Assembly: GCA_027493525.1 (NCBI GenBank)
Contig: JAOSKN010000002.1
Span: 124,001-188,000, forward strand
DNA from: Planctomycetota bacterium
GTDB lineage: Bacteria > Planctomycetota > SZUA-567 > H5-PLA8
DNA length: 64,000 bases
Direction: 5' to 3'
In this document: positions 48,179-56,684 of the stretch, piece after piece
Layout of the letters: each line of letters opens with the position of its first letter
Numbering within the stretch: the stretch's first letter is position 1
Translations under genes and position numbers: made by a program
Notes under the pieces: generated by a model
Database searches by the model: none
Told to the model about the DNA's origin: nothing
The model's input: only the letters and a program-made list of their open reading frames with translations

Positions 48179-50543
48179 CTATTCCCGCACGATGACCTCC
48201 GTGCCGGTCTTGACGCCGCGGACCCAGCGTTCGGCGCCGGAGATGAAGCGGACCTTGAGGTCCACCGTCTCCACATTTCCCAGGCCCACGTGTTGGAGGG
48301 GGTGCAGGTCCTGGGGGTAGATGCCCTGCCGGTAGTGGATCAGACGAGGCTGGCCGTGTTCGTCCTTCCGCGCGGGGTCGCAGACCCAGAGTTTGCAGCC
48401 CAGGAACGCCATGACCGGCAAGCGCGGCTGGACGCGCAGATGCAACCCCTTGCCGGGGGTATCATTGCGATACAGGACGGGCTTGTTTTCGAGGATGGCC
48501 GCCGCATCGAGGTCGCCGTCGCCATCGAGGTCGGCGAAGGCCATGCCATCGCTGAGGGTCGCGACGGCTGCGCCCTCGAGGAACCTGCCCCCGCCGAAAT
48601 TGAGAAATACGCCATAGTGTATCCCATAGTTGCTGTCTCCATAAATCAGGTCGCGCCAGCCGTTGTTGTCGAGGTCCAGGAGCTTGGGAAGGAGCTGGCC
48701 GGAAGAAGGCGGATTGGCGCCTTTGTGTAACGGGCGTTTCGGCGGGTAAAGCCGGGCTTCGGATTTGGCAAACTGCCCCCGGCCATCGTTGGTCCATAGC
48801 TCGCCGTTAAGGGGATTGATCAGATCCAGGTCGCCGTCGGCGTCGAAGTCTTCCGGGATAAGGTGTTGGGCGTCGTCTTGGGGCAGGCCGCGCTCCTTCG
48901 TGGTATCGACCCAGCCCAAGGCGCCGGCGCCGGGGTTTTTCAGCGAGAGCACCCAGGTTCTGGAAATATGGGCGCCGGACCAGCGCCCCGAGTTGAAGTA
49001 GACCAAGAGTTCGGAACGGTGGTCCCCATCCAGGTCGGCGGAGAGGGCGAAGGGGAAGCTGTTTCCGCGCCCGGCGGCGTTGGCGGGCACGCCAAGCCGG
49101 TCCTTGGCGGTCCAGGCCGTGGCAACCTCGAGCGCGTTAGGCGGCCTGGACGGCCAGAGGCTCGGTTGGGGCTGCACGATCACGGCGGCGCCGGAGGGGC
49201 CGCCTTGGAAGAACTCCTGGCACGCGCCGTCGCCGTCCAAGTCGATCCAGCCGCCCCGCGCCGAGAAGCCCAGGGACGTGAAGCCGCCCGCGCCGTCGCC
49301 CAAGCAGACATATTTGCCGTTCCAGGCGTCCGCGAGACCGTCAGCGTTAAGATCCCACCAGATGGGCGGATCACCCTCGAAGATCCACTGAGTGTCGGCA
49401 CGGGCCGCGCTTTCGAGCAAAAAGTCGCCCTTCCGGCTCAGCTTGGCGCGGACGACCCTCTTGCGGTTGTAGCCCAGCAGTTCGAATCCGCCGCCCTGTA
49501 ACGGAATCAGGTTGATGTTCGCCCCGTGAGTTAGGTCCTTGGAGACGTCTTGCAGGTACTTTTCCGAACCTGGAATGGCGGCGAGGGGCAGCGGCAGGAG
49601 TTGTTTCTGAGGCTCGAACGGCGGCGACGAAGAGGTCCGCTCGGCGGCGGGCGGGTCCGCCGGCGCGCCGGTCGGCGGTTCCACGGGGGTGGGCGCAGGC
49701 GCGGGCTCGGAAGGCGGGTCGTTCCCCGCCAACCGGGCCGCTGCCTCGGCGGCCGCGGCCAGCTTCCACTCGTCCAGCGCCACGCTCACGCGGGCGGCGA
49801 ATAGACTCTCGGGATGCCCCTTGAGAAAGGCCTCGGCCGCCGCTACACGCTCGTCGCGCTCTTCGCTCGTCGCGCCGGGCAGCGCCATGAGCCGGTCGAA
49901 GCGTTCCTGGACGGGATCGGGCAAGGGTTGTTCGGGCGCGGGAACCGGAAGCGGGTCAGTCGCCTCGGGAGGCTCGGGGCGCGCGACCGGCGGGTCAGGC
50001 GCGGGGGAAGCCGTCTTGCCGTTTTCGGCCGCGGTGGGCGCGGCCGGGTGGGGTTGCACGGCGGCCGGCTCCGCTTCGCGCACGGGCGGCTCTGCGTTCG
50101 CCGTTCGCGCGGGCCGCGGCGAGGCGGCGAGGAGGAGCGCCGCGAGGCCGGCGAGGAACACGGCGCCGCCCAGCGCCAAAATCGCCTTGGGCGCTCCGGC
50201 CGAGGCGGGTTTCCGTTCGCGCCGCGCCGGCGCGAGCTTGCCTTGCGAAGCCGGCGCGTCCGCGCGCGGCGGGAGCGTGCGAATCGCCGAACTGCGGCGG
50301 CGCGTCCTGCCGTCCTTGGAGTCGCCGGCGAGCGGCAGGTTCGCGGCGGGCACCGTCGGCGCTTGGCGCCGCAACAGTTCTTCCGCGCCTTCCTGCGTGA
50401 GCGGGAGGGTCTCGAGGGTCAGCACGCCTTCCGCGCAGGACTGGCAGTAGACGCCGCGCAGCTTTTTTGTCGCGCGCCTCGCCCGCCGCGATGTCTTTCT
50501 CGGTGAGCCGCGCGCCGCATTTCTCGCAGAAATAGAACTTCAT
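48179..50543 (-). CDS. Zinc-ribbon / single-TM / FG-GAP repeat / UnbV-ASPIC protein; apparent frameshift
   Basis: The start is the ATG at 50543: MKFYFCEKCGARLTEKDIAA. Removing one base from the T6 run 50463-50468 gives DKKLRGVYCQSCAEGVLTLE, so two CxxC pairs form a zinc ribbon. A charged linker, one membrane helix (PKAILALGGAVFLAGLAALL) and a Pro-rich spacer follow. The exported part has FG-GAP/VCBS repeats (WWDLNADGLADAWNG, IDLDGDGACQEFF, DFDADGDLDLINP, ADLDGDGDLDAAA). The end resembles UnbV/ASPIC (GLHLRVQPRLPVMAFLGCKL, HVGLGNVETVDLKVRF). The corrected length is about 787 residues. Calcium-binding repeats suggest a propeller for adhesion or glycan binding. It is divergent to the lectin-like gene at 50791. 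Confidence 0.8.
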
Positions 50544-50732
50544 GATTCGTTAGCGCCCCAAGCTTGAACGCGCCTTGCAGGCGTCCTCGAAGGTGCGACG
50601 ATCCCATGCGGTGTATTGCGCCTGCAAAGCGCGTTCGGATACGTACCGGTACGGCATGTCTCTTCCTTGGCGGCCCGCGAATTCGCCGGAATTCCCGTCT
50701 CAGTCTAACCAACGCCGGTGTACAAAGTCAAG

Positions 50733-50746
50733 TTAAACAAGTTTAG
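50733..50746. promoter_or_regulatory. Candidate LacI-type operator 1
   Basis: TTAAACAAGTTTAG is a near-palindrome (TAAAC-AA-GTTTA). It lies in the divergent gap, 45 bp before the start at 50791. The same pattern, nTAAAnnnGTTTAG, recurs at 53794, 55025 and 61565, always upstream of genes near the LacI-family regulator. Confidence 0.6.
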
Positions 50747-50790
50747 GCGCGTGGAGCGCGTGAGTGGATGACGGGGCGGGAGGAAGGCGT

Positions 50791-52134
50791 ATGAGCAGAA
50801 GCGCGTTGGGTCTGTTGGCTTGGCTTGCGTTGTCCGCCGGAGCGGCGGAGCCGGCGGGCGAAGACGCCTGGAACATTTTCCCCAGCGTCGAGAACGCGAG
50901 GGCCCACATCAAGGACTACGTCCCCACGCTGGAGAAGCACTTCAAATTCGCCGACGGCGTGCTGACGGCTTCCTCGTTCCTCGGCGAGGAGTTCTACGCC
51001 AAGCACGGCCTCGCGAAGAGATCCTTCAGCGGCGTGGGCCACATCTGGGCGACCAACGCCGCGTGGCCCCAGGACCTCGCCGACTTCGAGCTGACGCTTG
51101 AGTATCGCTGCGAGAGCACGGACCGCTTCAGCGACGCCCCGGATATGCACGTGGGGTTCCGTCTGAATCCGGAAGGCGAGGGGTATTACCTGTCCTGGGG
51201 CATGCTGGGTGACGTGAACATGTCACGTTCTTCCAAGGAAGCCTGGTGCAATATCGCTCGAGGCGGAAGGCTTAAAAGCGGCCAGGGGTGGAACGCCGTC
51301 CGCTTGCGCGTGGCCGGGCCGATCCTGAAAGCCAAGATCTGGCATGCCGGGCAGCCGGAGCCCGCCCACTGGTCCACGGAGACGTTCGACGACTGGGAGG
51401 AGACCGGCGAAAAACGCTTCCATCGCGGCGCGCTTGCCTTGGGCTTTTACGGACGCCAGCTCTTCGACCGCTCCTCGTATCTGTTCAAGAACGTCCGAAT
51501 CAAGCCCATCACGCCCGAAGAAAGCAAGCAGGAGGTGTTCTTCGACCTCCAATCCGCGCCCCAGGGCGACTGGGGTGGAGTGAAGTCCCTGGAGACCGGA
51601 GCGCTCGACGTCTTGCTCCTGAACGAGGCCTCGATCAAGGATTTCGCGGCGGATTCCAATCTCGCGCCCCCGCGATTCACGGCGGAGGGGATCGTCCTGG
51701 CCTCGACGGACGGTGCGCCGGCGTTCCTCTGGACCACCGTTCAACGGGGCGGGCTGGTCGTGGCGCACGCGAAGTCCGAGAACGGCGCGCGGCCTTTGCT
51801 GGCCATCCGGCCGGAGGGCGAAGGCAAGAGCGGGACAACCGGCTACGTCGATCCCGCTTGGCAAAAAGGCACGTTGGCCTTCACCCTGGGCGGACCTCGG
51901 CATCTTTGCGGCGCCGCCCGCTTCGACTGGAAGGACGGGGTCTGGCACGGCCTGGGCTGGGCAAGCCAACACCTCATGTCCTGCCAGGTTTGGGAGAAGG
52001 ACAACCCCAAGAACCTGGGCGCGTGCATCTTCAAGCCCGAGAACATGAGCTTTGATCGTCAAACGAACAAACGCGTCGGCATCGGCGTGGCCGGCAAGGG
52101 TTCGGTGACGTTCAAGGGCTTCGGCGGCAAGTGA
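50791..52134 (+). CDS. Secreted lectin-like protein (DUF1080/concanavalin-type)
   Basis: GGAGG lies 7-8 bases before ATG 50791, which opens a signal peptide (MSRSALGLLAWLALSAGAAE) and gives 447 residues. The first half looks like a concanavalin-type jelly roll of the kind found in DUF1080 proteins (DFELTLEYRCESTDRFSDAP, then HVGFRLNPEGEGYYLSWG, WNAVRLRVAGPILKAKIW and GALALGFYGRQLFDRSSYLF). A second beta-rich half follows, of unknown type. DUF1080 proteins include 3-keto-disaccharide hydrolases and sugar binders; catalysis is not shown here. It is the first gene of a pair with the FG-GAP gene 28 bases downstream, and candidate operator 1 precedes it. Confidence 0.75.
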   Translation: MSRSALGLLAWLALSAGAAEPAGEDAWNIFPSVENARAHIKDYVPTLEKHFKFADGVLTASSFLGEEFYAKHGLAKRSFSGVGHIWATNAAWPQDLADFELTLEYRCESTDRFSDAPDMHVGFRLNPEGEGYYLSWGMLGDVNMSRSSKEAWCNIARGGRLKSGQGWNAVRLRVAGPILKAKIWHAGQPEPAHWSTETFDDWEETGEKRFHRGALALGFYGRQLFDRSSYLFKNVRIKPITPEESKQEVFFDLQSAPQGDWGGVKSLETGALDVLLLNEASIKDFAADSNLAPPRFTAEGIVLASTDGAPAFLWTTVQRGGLVVAHAKSENGARPLLAIRPEGEGKSGTTGYVDPAWQKGTLAFTLGGPRHLCGAARFDWKDGVWHGLGWASQHLMSCQVWEKDNPKNLGACIFKPENMSFDRQTNKRVGIGVAGKGSVTFKGFGGK

Positions 52135-52162
52135 GGTCTGAACTTCCTGGAGGGCGCGAAAG

Positions 52163-53716
52163 ATGAACAAGAAACGAGGCCTGCGGGCGGTTTGGACGGT
52201 TCTGAGCGTATGGTATTGCGTGCAGTCATCGCCAGCGTGTCAGGCCGAGGATGTGGCAAACAACCTGCCCTTCGTGGAAATTCCCGCCGAGAAATCGGGC
52301 CTGACCGACGGCATCGACGCGACCGTCAAGTACCCCTGGATGGGCGTGCCGGTGGACCTCAACGGCGACGGCCATCTGGACCTGATGTACTACGGCCACC
52401 ACGGCGGCGGGGCCGGCATCTGGTTCGGGAAAGGCGACGGGACCTTCACATTCGATTCGTCCGGCTACACGGCGCGCTGGGTCTTCGGCGAGCGCGACCC
52501 GACGTGGTGGGATCCGGACGGCGACGGCTTCATGGACGGCATCGCCTCCCCGGCCGGCAGGTCCGTGCTGCATGTCAACGACGGCACGGGCCATTGGAAG
52601 GCGTCGAACCTGCAGCTCGCCGGGATGTTCGCGGACCTCGACGGCGACGGCCATCATGACGAGATTCTGGAGTACAAGCGCACGGCCGGGGCGGTCATGG
52701 CCCTGGAGCCGCCCTTTAGCCAATGGGGCAAGGGGGTTCCGGAGAACGTGGAAGTGAAGACGATCTGGCTCCCGGTCGACGTTGTCGGCTGGCCGAAAGA
52801 CCTTCCGAAGCCCGAAGGCCCCAAGCTGCCCAACGGCTTTCGCGAGGCGTACAGCGTGGACCTGGACGGCGACGACCGCAACGAATTGGTCTTGTTCTTC
52901 GTCGGTCCGGGCGGATTCAATACCGACAAACTACGCGGTTACGTTCTGGAACGCGAAGCCGAGTCCAAGGGGCCGGCCGACTGGAAAGATGTCACGGCCG
53001 CGCGCGGACTTCCCGATGGCTTGGGCCACTGGCTGTATCCGGAGGACCTGGATGTGGATGGCGACCTGGATCTGGCCGACCTCTACACGGGAGAATGGTA
53101 CGCGAACGACGGAAAGGGAACGTTCACGAAGAGCCAGTCCCGCTTGCACCTTGGGAAAAAAACCAATGGCACGTCCCACGTGGATAACGACTCCGAGGTG
53201 TGGTTCATGGACTTGGACAACAACGGGTTTCGCGACTTGGTCTCGGCGGCTGACCACACGCCGTCTTTTACCACGATCCTCAACTTGGGCGGCGGCACGT
53301 TCGTCGAGTCGTTAAGCGTCAAAGGCAACCGCCGGGGCCGCAAGTTCGGCGACGTGGACCACGACGGCGACCTGGACATGATCGTCACCCAGAAGCTGAA
53401 CCTCGTTCTGATGCGCAACGACACCTCGAACCTGGGCCTGCACGTCAAGCTTGTCCCGAAAATTCCGGCGGAGGCGGCGCTGGGCTGCAAGTTGTGGGTG
53501 TACCGGGCCGGAAGCTTGGGCGACGAGAAGGCGTTGCTGCATTACCGGCAGGTGTTCCAGGGTCGCGCCCAGGAACGCTCCAACATCCTCGACACGAAAC
53601 TGCACGTGGGGTTGGGGAAGGCCGAGACGGCCGACATCCGCGTCCGTTTCCCTTCGGGTGAAGTGCGCGAGGTCAAAGGCGCCAAGGCCCGGAGCGTGGT
53701 GGAAGTCAAGGAATAG
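52163..53716 (+). CDS. Secreted FG-GAP repeat / UnbV-ASPIC protein
   Basis: The 517-residue product starts with a signal peptide (MNKKRGLRAVWTVLSVWYCV, then QSSPACQA). Calcium-binding FG-GAP/VCBS motifs recur: VDLNGDGHLDLMYYG, WWDPDGDGFMDGIAS, ADLDGDGHHDEIL, VDLDGDDRNELVLFF, DLDVDGDLDLADLY and DVDHDGDLDMIVT. The C-terminus is UnbV/ASPIC-like (GLHVKLVPKIPAEAALGCKL, then HVGLGKAETADIRVRFPSGE). It is a clear paralogue of the exported part of the protein at 48179-50543 but lacks the zinc ribbon and membrane anchor, so it would be released. It probably folds as a propeller and binds a surface ligand. Confidence 0.88.
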   Translation: MNKKRGLRAVWTVLSVWYCVQSSPACQAEDVANNLPFVEIPAEKSGLTDGIDATVKYPWMGVPVDLNGDGHLDLMYYGHHGGGAGIWFGKGDGTFTFDSSGYTARWVFGERDPTWWDPDGDGFMDGIASPAGRSVLHVNDGTGHWKASNLQLAGMFADLDGDGHHDEILEYKRTAGAVMALEPPFSQWGKGVPENVEVKTIWLPVDVVGWPKDLPKPEGPKLPNGFREAYSVDLDGDDRNELVLFFVGPGGFNTDKLRGYVLEREAESKGPADWKDVTAARGLPDGLGHWLYPEDLDVDGDLDLADLYTGEWYANDGKGTFTKSQSRLHLGKKTNGTSHVDNDSEVWFMDLDNNGFRDLVSAADHTPSFTTILNLGGGTFVESLSVKGNRRGRKFGDVDHDGDLDMIVTQKLNLVLMRNDTSNLGLHVKLVPKIPAEAALGCKLWVYRAGSLGDEKALLHYRQVFQGRAQERSNILDTKLHVGLGKAETADIRVRFPSGEVREVKGAKARSVVEVKE

Positions 53717-53793
53717 GGACGAGTATCCTTTCCATGCCGCGAACTTCGGCGAGCGGAAGGGCTGGGCCACGGTGTAAGTGATGGAGGTCGATT

Positions 53794-53807
53794 CTAAAAT
53801 AGTTTAG
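53794..53807. promoter_or_regulatory. Candidate LacI-type operator 2
   Basis: CTAAAATAGTTTAG lies 37 bp upstream of the start of the LacI-family gene, consistent with autoregulation. It matches the other three sites at the TAAA and GTTTAG halves. Confidence 0.55.
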
Positions 53808-53844
53808 CGCGGGATTGGGCGCGAGGGAGTAGAATCGAGGACGT

Positions 53845-54921
53845 GTGACGTGGGAGCGTGCGAACGACGTGGCCAAACCCAAACGCAGCCTCTCGAAGCC
53901 CGCGCGGCGGCTCTCGCTATCCGACGTGGCGGATGCGGCGGGCGTCTCCAAGGCGACGGTCTCGCTGGTGCTGAACGGGCGCTCGCGGGAGGTCTCGATC
54001 AGCGAGGCGACGCGGCGGCGCGTGCTCGAGGTCGCGCGGCAGGTGGATTATCGCCCTCGGGTGCCCGAGATCTACCGTTCCCAAGTGAGCCGGATGCTGC
54101 GCCAGATCAGCCTGCTCTTCGTCAACCCCACCGGCAAGGCGGACCACGAATTCCTCGCGCCGGCGTTCATGGAAATCGCCATGGGCGCCTCGGAGGCGGG
54201 CCTCCTGGTCCATACGACGCAGGGCATGTCGCCGCAGGAGGTGCCCGCATACTGCCTCGACCTTAAGGACCGCGACAGCGAGGGCCTGATCCTTTTCACC
54301 TTCGATTATGAGCCTCCGGAGTGGCTGGAGGCGTTCTCGGCCACGGGAATTCCTTACGTGGTCTTTAATCGCGACTTCGGGCCTCGCCATCCCGGCGTGG
54401 TGATGGACCACCAGGGTCAGGCGGCGGAACAGGTGGGGCTGCTGCTGGAGGCCGGTCACCGGCGCATCGCGTGCTTCGGCAAGTTCGCGACGACCTCGCT
54501 GTTGCGCCGCGAAGGATACCGCCAACGCATGCGCCGCGCGGGGCTGTACGACGCGGAACTGGAGTTCGAGTCTCCCTACAACGTGGAGCGGGCGCGCGCG
54601 GCCGGCCTGGAACTGCTGCGCCGCCACCCCGGCGTGACGGGCGTCTTCTGTACGTTGGACCTGATCGCGCTGGGCCTCCTGCGCGCCGCGCGCGACGCGG
54701 GACGGCGCGTCCCCGAGGATCTCTCCGTGGTCTCGATGGATGGGTACCAGTTTGGCGAGCACTCCGAGCCGCCGCTGAGCACCATCCGTTACCCGCTCCG
54801 GTTGATGGGGCGTGCGGCGCTGAAGTTGCTGCGGGACCGCGTCGCCGGCGAAGACGGCCCGACGCCAGTGGTGATTCGCGGCGAGCGGGTTCCCGGCGGC
54901 TGCGTGGCGCCGCCGCACTGA
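53845..54921 (+). CDS. LacI/GalR-family transcriptional regulator
   Basis: The helix-turn-helix and hinge are clear (LSLSDVADAAGVSKATVSLV, then LNGRSREVSISEATRRRVLE). They are followed by a periplasmic-binding-protein-type effector domain (GHRRIACFGKFATTSLLRRE, then GVTGVFCTLDLIALGLLRAA, SVVSMDGYQFGEHSEPPLST and IRYPLRLMGRAALKLLRDRV). The effector is usually a sugar. The GTG at 53845 gives 358 residues; the GTG at 53869 (MAKPKRSL) with an upstream GGGAG is an alternative. The position between secreted carbohydrate-related genes and esterase genes, and the nTAAAnnnGTTTAG sites, suggest it controls both flanks. Confidence 0.93.
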   Translation: MTWERANDVAKPKRSLSKPARRLSLSDVADAAGVSKATVSLVLNGRSREVSISEATRRRVLEVARQVDYRPRVPEIYRSQVSRMLRQISLLFVNPTGKADHEFLAPAFMEIAMGASEAGLLVHTTQGMSPQEVPAYCLDLKDRDSEGLILFTFDYEPPEWLEAFSATGIPYVVFNRDFGPRHPGVVMDHQGQAAEQVGLLLEAGHRRIACFGKFATTSLLRREGYRQRMRRAGLYDAELEFESPYNVERARAAGLELLRRHPGVTGVFCTLDLIALGLLRAARDAGRRVPEDLSVVSMDGYQFGEHSEPPLSTIRYPLRLMGRAALKLLRDRVAGEDGPTPVVIRGERVPGGCVAPPH

Positions 54922-55024
54922 ACGGCCCCGTCTGTCGCAGGTTGGTTTCCCCCCTCTCCTCTTGATTCCCCAAAATACGCGCAGATTCCCGTTCCGCGCC
55001 TCGGGTCGAGGTGTATAGGACAAG

Positions 55025-55038
55025 GTAAACAAGTTTAG
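55025..55038. promoter_or_regulatory. Candidate LacI-type operator 3
   Basis: GTAAACAAGTTTAG shares 13 of 14 bases with operator 1. It lies 60 bp upstream of the secreted-protein gene that begins the esterase/permease operon. Confidence 0.6.
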
Positions 55039-55097
55039 GCCGGGCCTCCATGCGGTCCGAGTTCGCCCGCAGCCGGCCAGGCGAAAGGGGTGGGCCC

Positions 55098-56684
55098 ATG
55101 AATGTACTACGCAGAGGCTTCGGCATGGCCGCGATCCTCATGTTGGCGGGCACGGTCGCCGGCGCGGCGGACCCGGGTTCCGACGCCGTCCGGGTGGAAC
55201 GCGCCTTTCCGCAGGTTCCGGCCACCGGAACGATCGAGGTCAAGCTGACTCGGAACAAGGCCGCCCCGGCGGACCGCGCGGCGAGTACGGTCTCCTTCGG
55301 GGTGCCCTTTCCGCCCGGGTTGTTGAAGGACGCCGCAAACCTGAAAGCGACCGACGCGGCCGACCGGCCGGTCCCGCTCTTTACGCAGGAACTCTGCCGC
55401 TGGCGCATCGACGGCAAGGAAGGGGACGTCCGCGCGGTGCTGGTGCAGTTTGATTGCGAGGTCCCCGCCGGCGCGGAGGTCAAGGTGACGCTGTATTACG
55501 GCGCGCCCGGGGAGCCGCGGCGCGCGGAAGCCGTAGCCGTCGCGGACACGCTGGTGGAAGCCACCGGCCAGCAGGGTCCAGCGGTCTGGGCCGTCCTGCC
55601 GGCGGCCTGGCTCTGTTCGAGTTGGGTGGCGGGGCCGCAACTTCCGGCGCAGGAGAGCCGCTTTCCGGAGTACGAGAAGAGCGCGGCGGAGAATTTCGAG
55701 AAGCAGAAGCCCGACATGACGAGCATGCAGGGCGCGAGCTGGCTCTTCGATCGCACCACCAGCCTGTACAAGATGTACGTGCGCACGGGCGAATTGAAAT
55801 ACCTGGAGGCCGCCTGGCATTGCGCGCACTTCGTCCGCAACCAGAGCCTTCCCAGCGGGGTCTTCAAGCTGAGCAACAAGTTCATGTACGTCTATCCGCG
55901 CGCGCAGGGGCTGCATTACATGCTCAGCGGGGATCCGCGCGCCCGGGCGCTGCTGGCGGCGCAAGGGGAGTACTTCCTGAAGCTCGCCACCGAGCGCATG
56001 GCCGAGTACAAGCCCGGCGGCGGAATGTGGACCGAGCGGAATATCGCGTACACCTTTTCCGGGCTGGTCTACGCCTATGAGATGGAAGGCGGCGAGGAAC
56101 GCTGGGCGCGCATGAAGATGTACGCCGACAAGCTCCACGCGCACCAGACGGCTCCTCCGGACGGCAAGCCCGCCGACGGCTCGTGGCGGCACCGCTGGAC
56201 GCAGCACGACGCCAGCGAGGCGAAATTCGAAGGCGGCAGTTCCTCGTGGATGACGGCGCTGATGCTGGATCCGCTCTTCGAGTACTGGCTCTTGTCGGGC
56301 GACGAGCGCGTGCCGGGCATGCTGACGCGCTGGTGCGAGTTCCTCTCGGCCAAGGGGTTGAATTCCGCGGGCACGAAGTCGTATTACGTGATCAACGCCC
56401 TGGACGGCGGCGGCAGTACCGACAACTACATGGAGCAGCACAACCTCGAAATGGCCTACATGTTCGCGATGGGGATCTACTTCAGCCGCGACAAGGCGCA
56501 GCAGGAGCGTTTCGCGGCCCGCTTCACGCCCCTGCTGAAGAGCGGCGCGGAGCAGACGCACGTCCGGCCGCCGCGCCGCTTTAATTGGAGTTTTCAGAAC
56601 TCCAGCGCGATTTCCTGGTTTATTGCGCGGAGCGGCTACGAGCTGCCGCTCAACGTCGCCCAGGCGGGGAAGACGGGCGAATGA
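55098..56684 (+). CDS. Secreted protein, possible polysaccharide-active enzyme
   Basis: The ATG at 55098 follows AAGGGG and opens a signal peptide (MNVLRRGFGMAAILMLAGTV), giving 528 residues. Residues about 25-150 are beta-rich (STVSFGVPFPPGLLKDAANL, then RAVLVQFDCEVPAGAEVKVT) and resemble the RIFT-barrel start of rhamnogalacturonan-lyase-like proteins. The rest is helical and rich in Trp and Tyr (ASWLFDRTTSLYKMYVRTGE, then NKFMYVYPRAQGLHYMLSGD), like an alpha/alpha barrel. Assignment to a lyase or glycosidase family is tentative. It overlaps the tandem esterase gene (ATGA), so the two are likely made together for one substrate. Confidence 0.65.
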   Translation: MNVLRRGFGMAAILMLAGTVAGAADPGSDAVRVERAFPQVPATGTIEVKLTRNKAAPADRAASTVSFGVPFPPGLLKDAANLKATDAADRPVPLFTQELCRWRIDGKEGDVRAVLVQFDCEVPAGAEVKVTLYYGAPGEPRRAEAVAVADTLVEATGQQGPAVWAVLPAAWLCSSWVAGPQLPAQESRFPEYEKSAAENFEKQKPDMTSMQGASWLFDRTTSLYKMYVRTGELKYLEAAWHCAHFVRNQSLPSGVFKLSNKFMYVYPRAQGLHYMLSGDPRARALLAAQGEYFLKLATERMAEYKPGGGMWTERNIAYTFSGLVYAYEMEGGEERWARMKMYADKLHAHQTAPPDGKPADGSWRHRWTQHDASEAKFEGGSSSWMTALMLDPLFEYWLLSGDERVPGMLTRWCEFLSAKGLNSAGTKSYYVINALDGGGSTDNYMEQHNLEMAYMFAMGIYFSRDKAQQERFAARFTPLLKSGAEQTHVRPPRRFNWSFQNSSAISWFIARSGYELPLNVAQAGKTGE

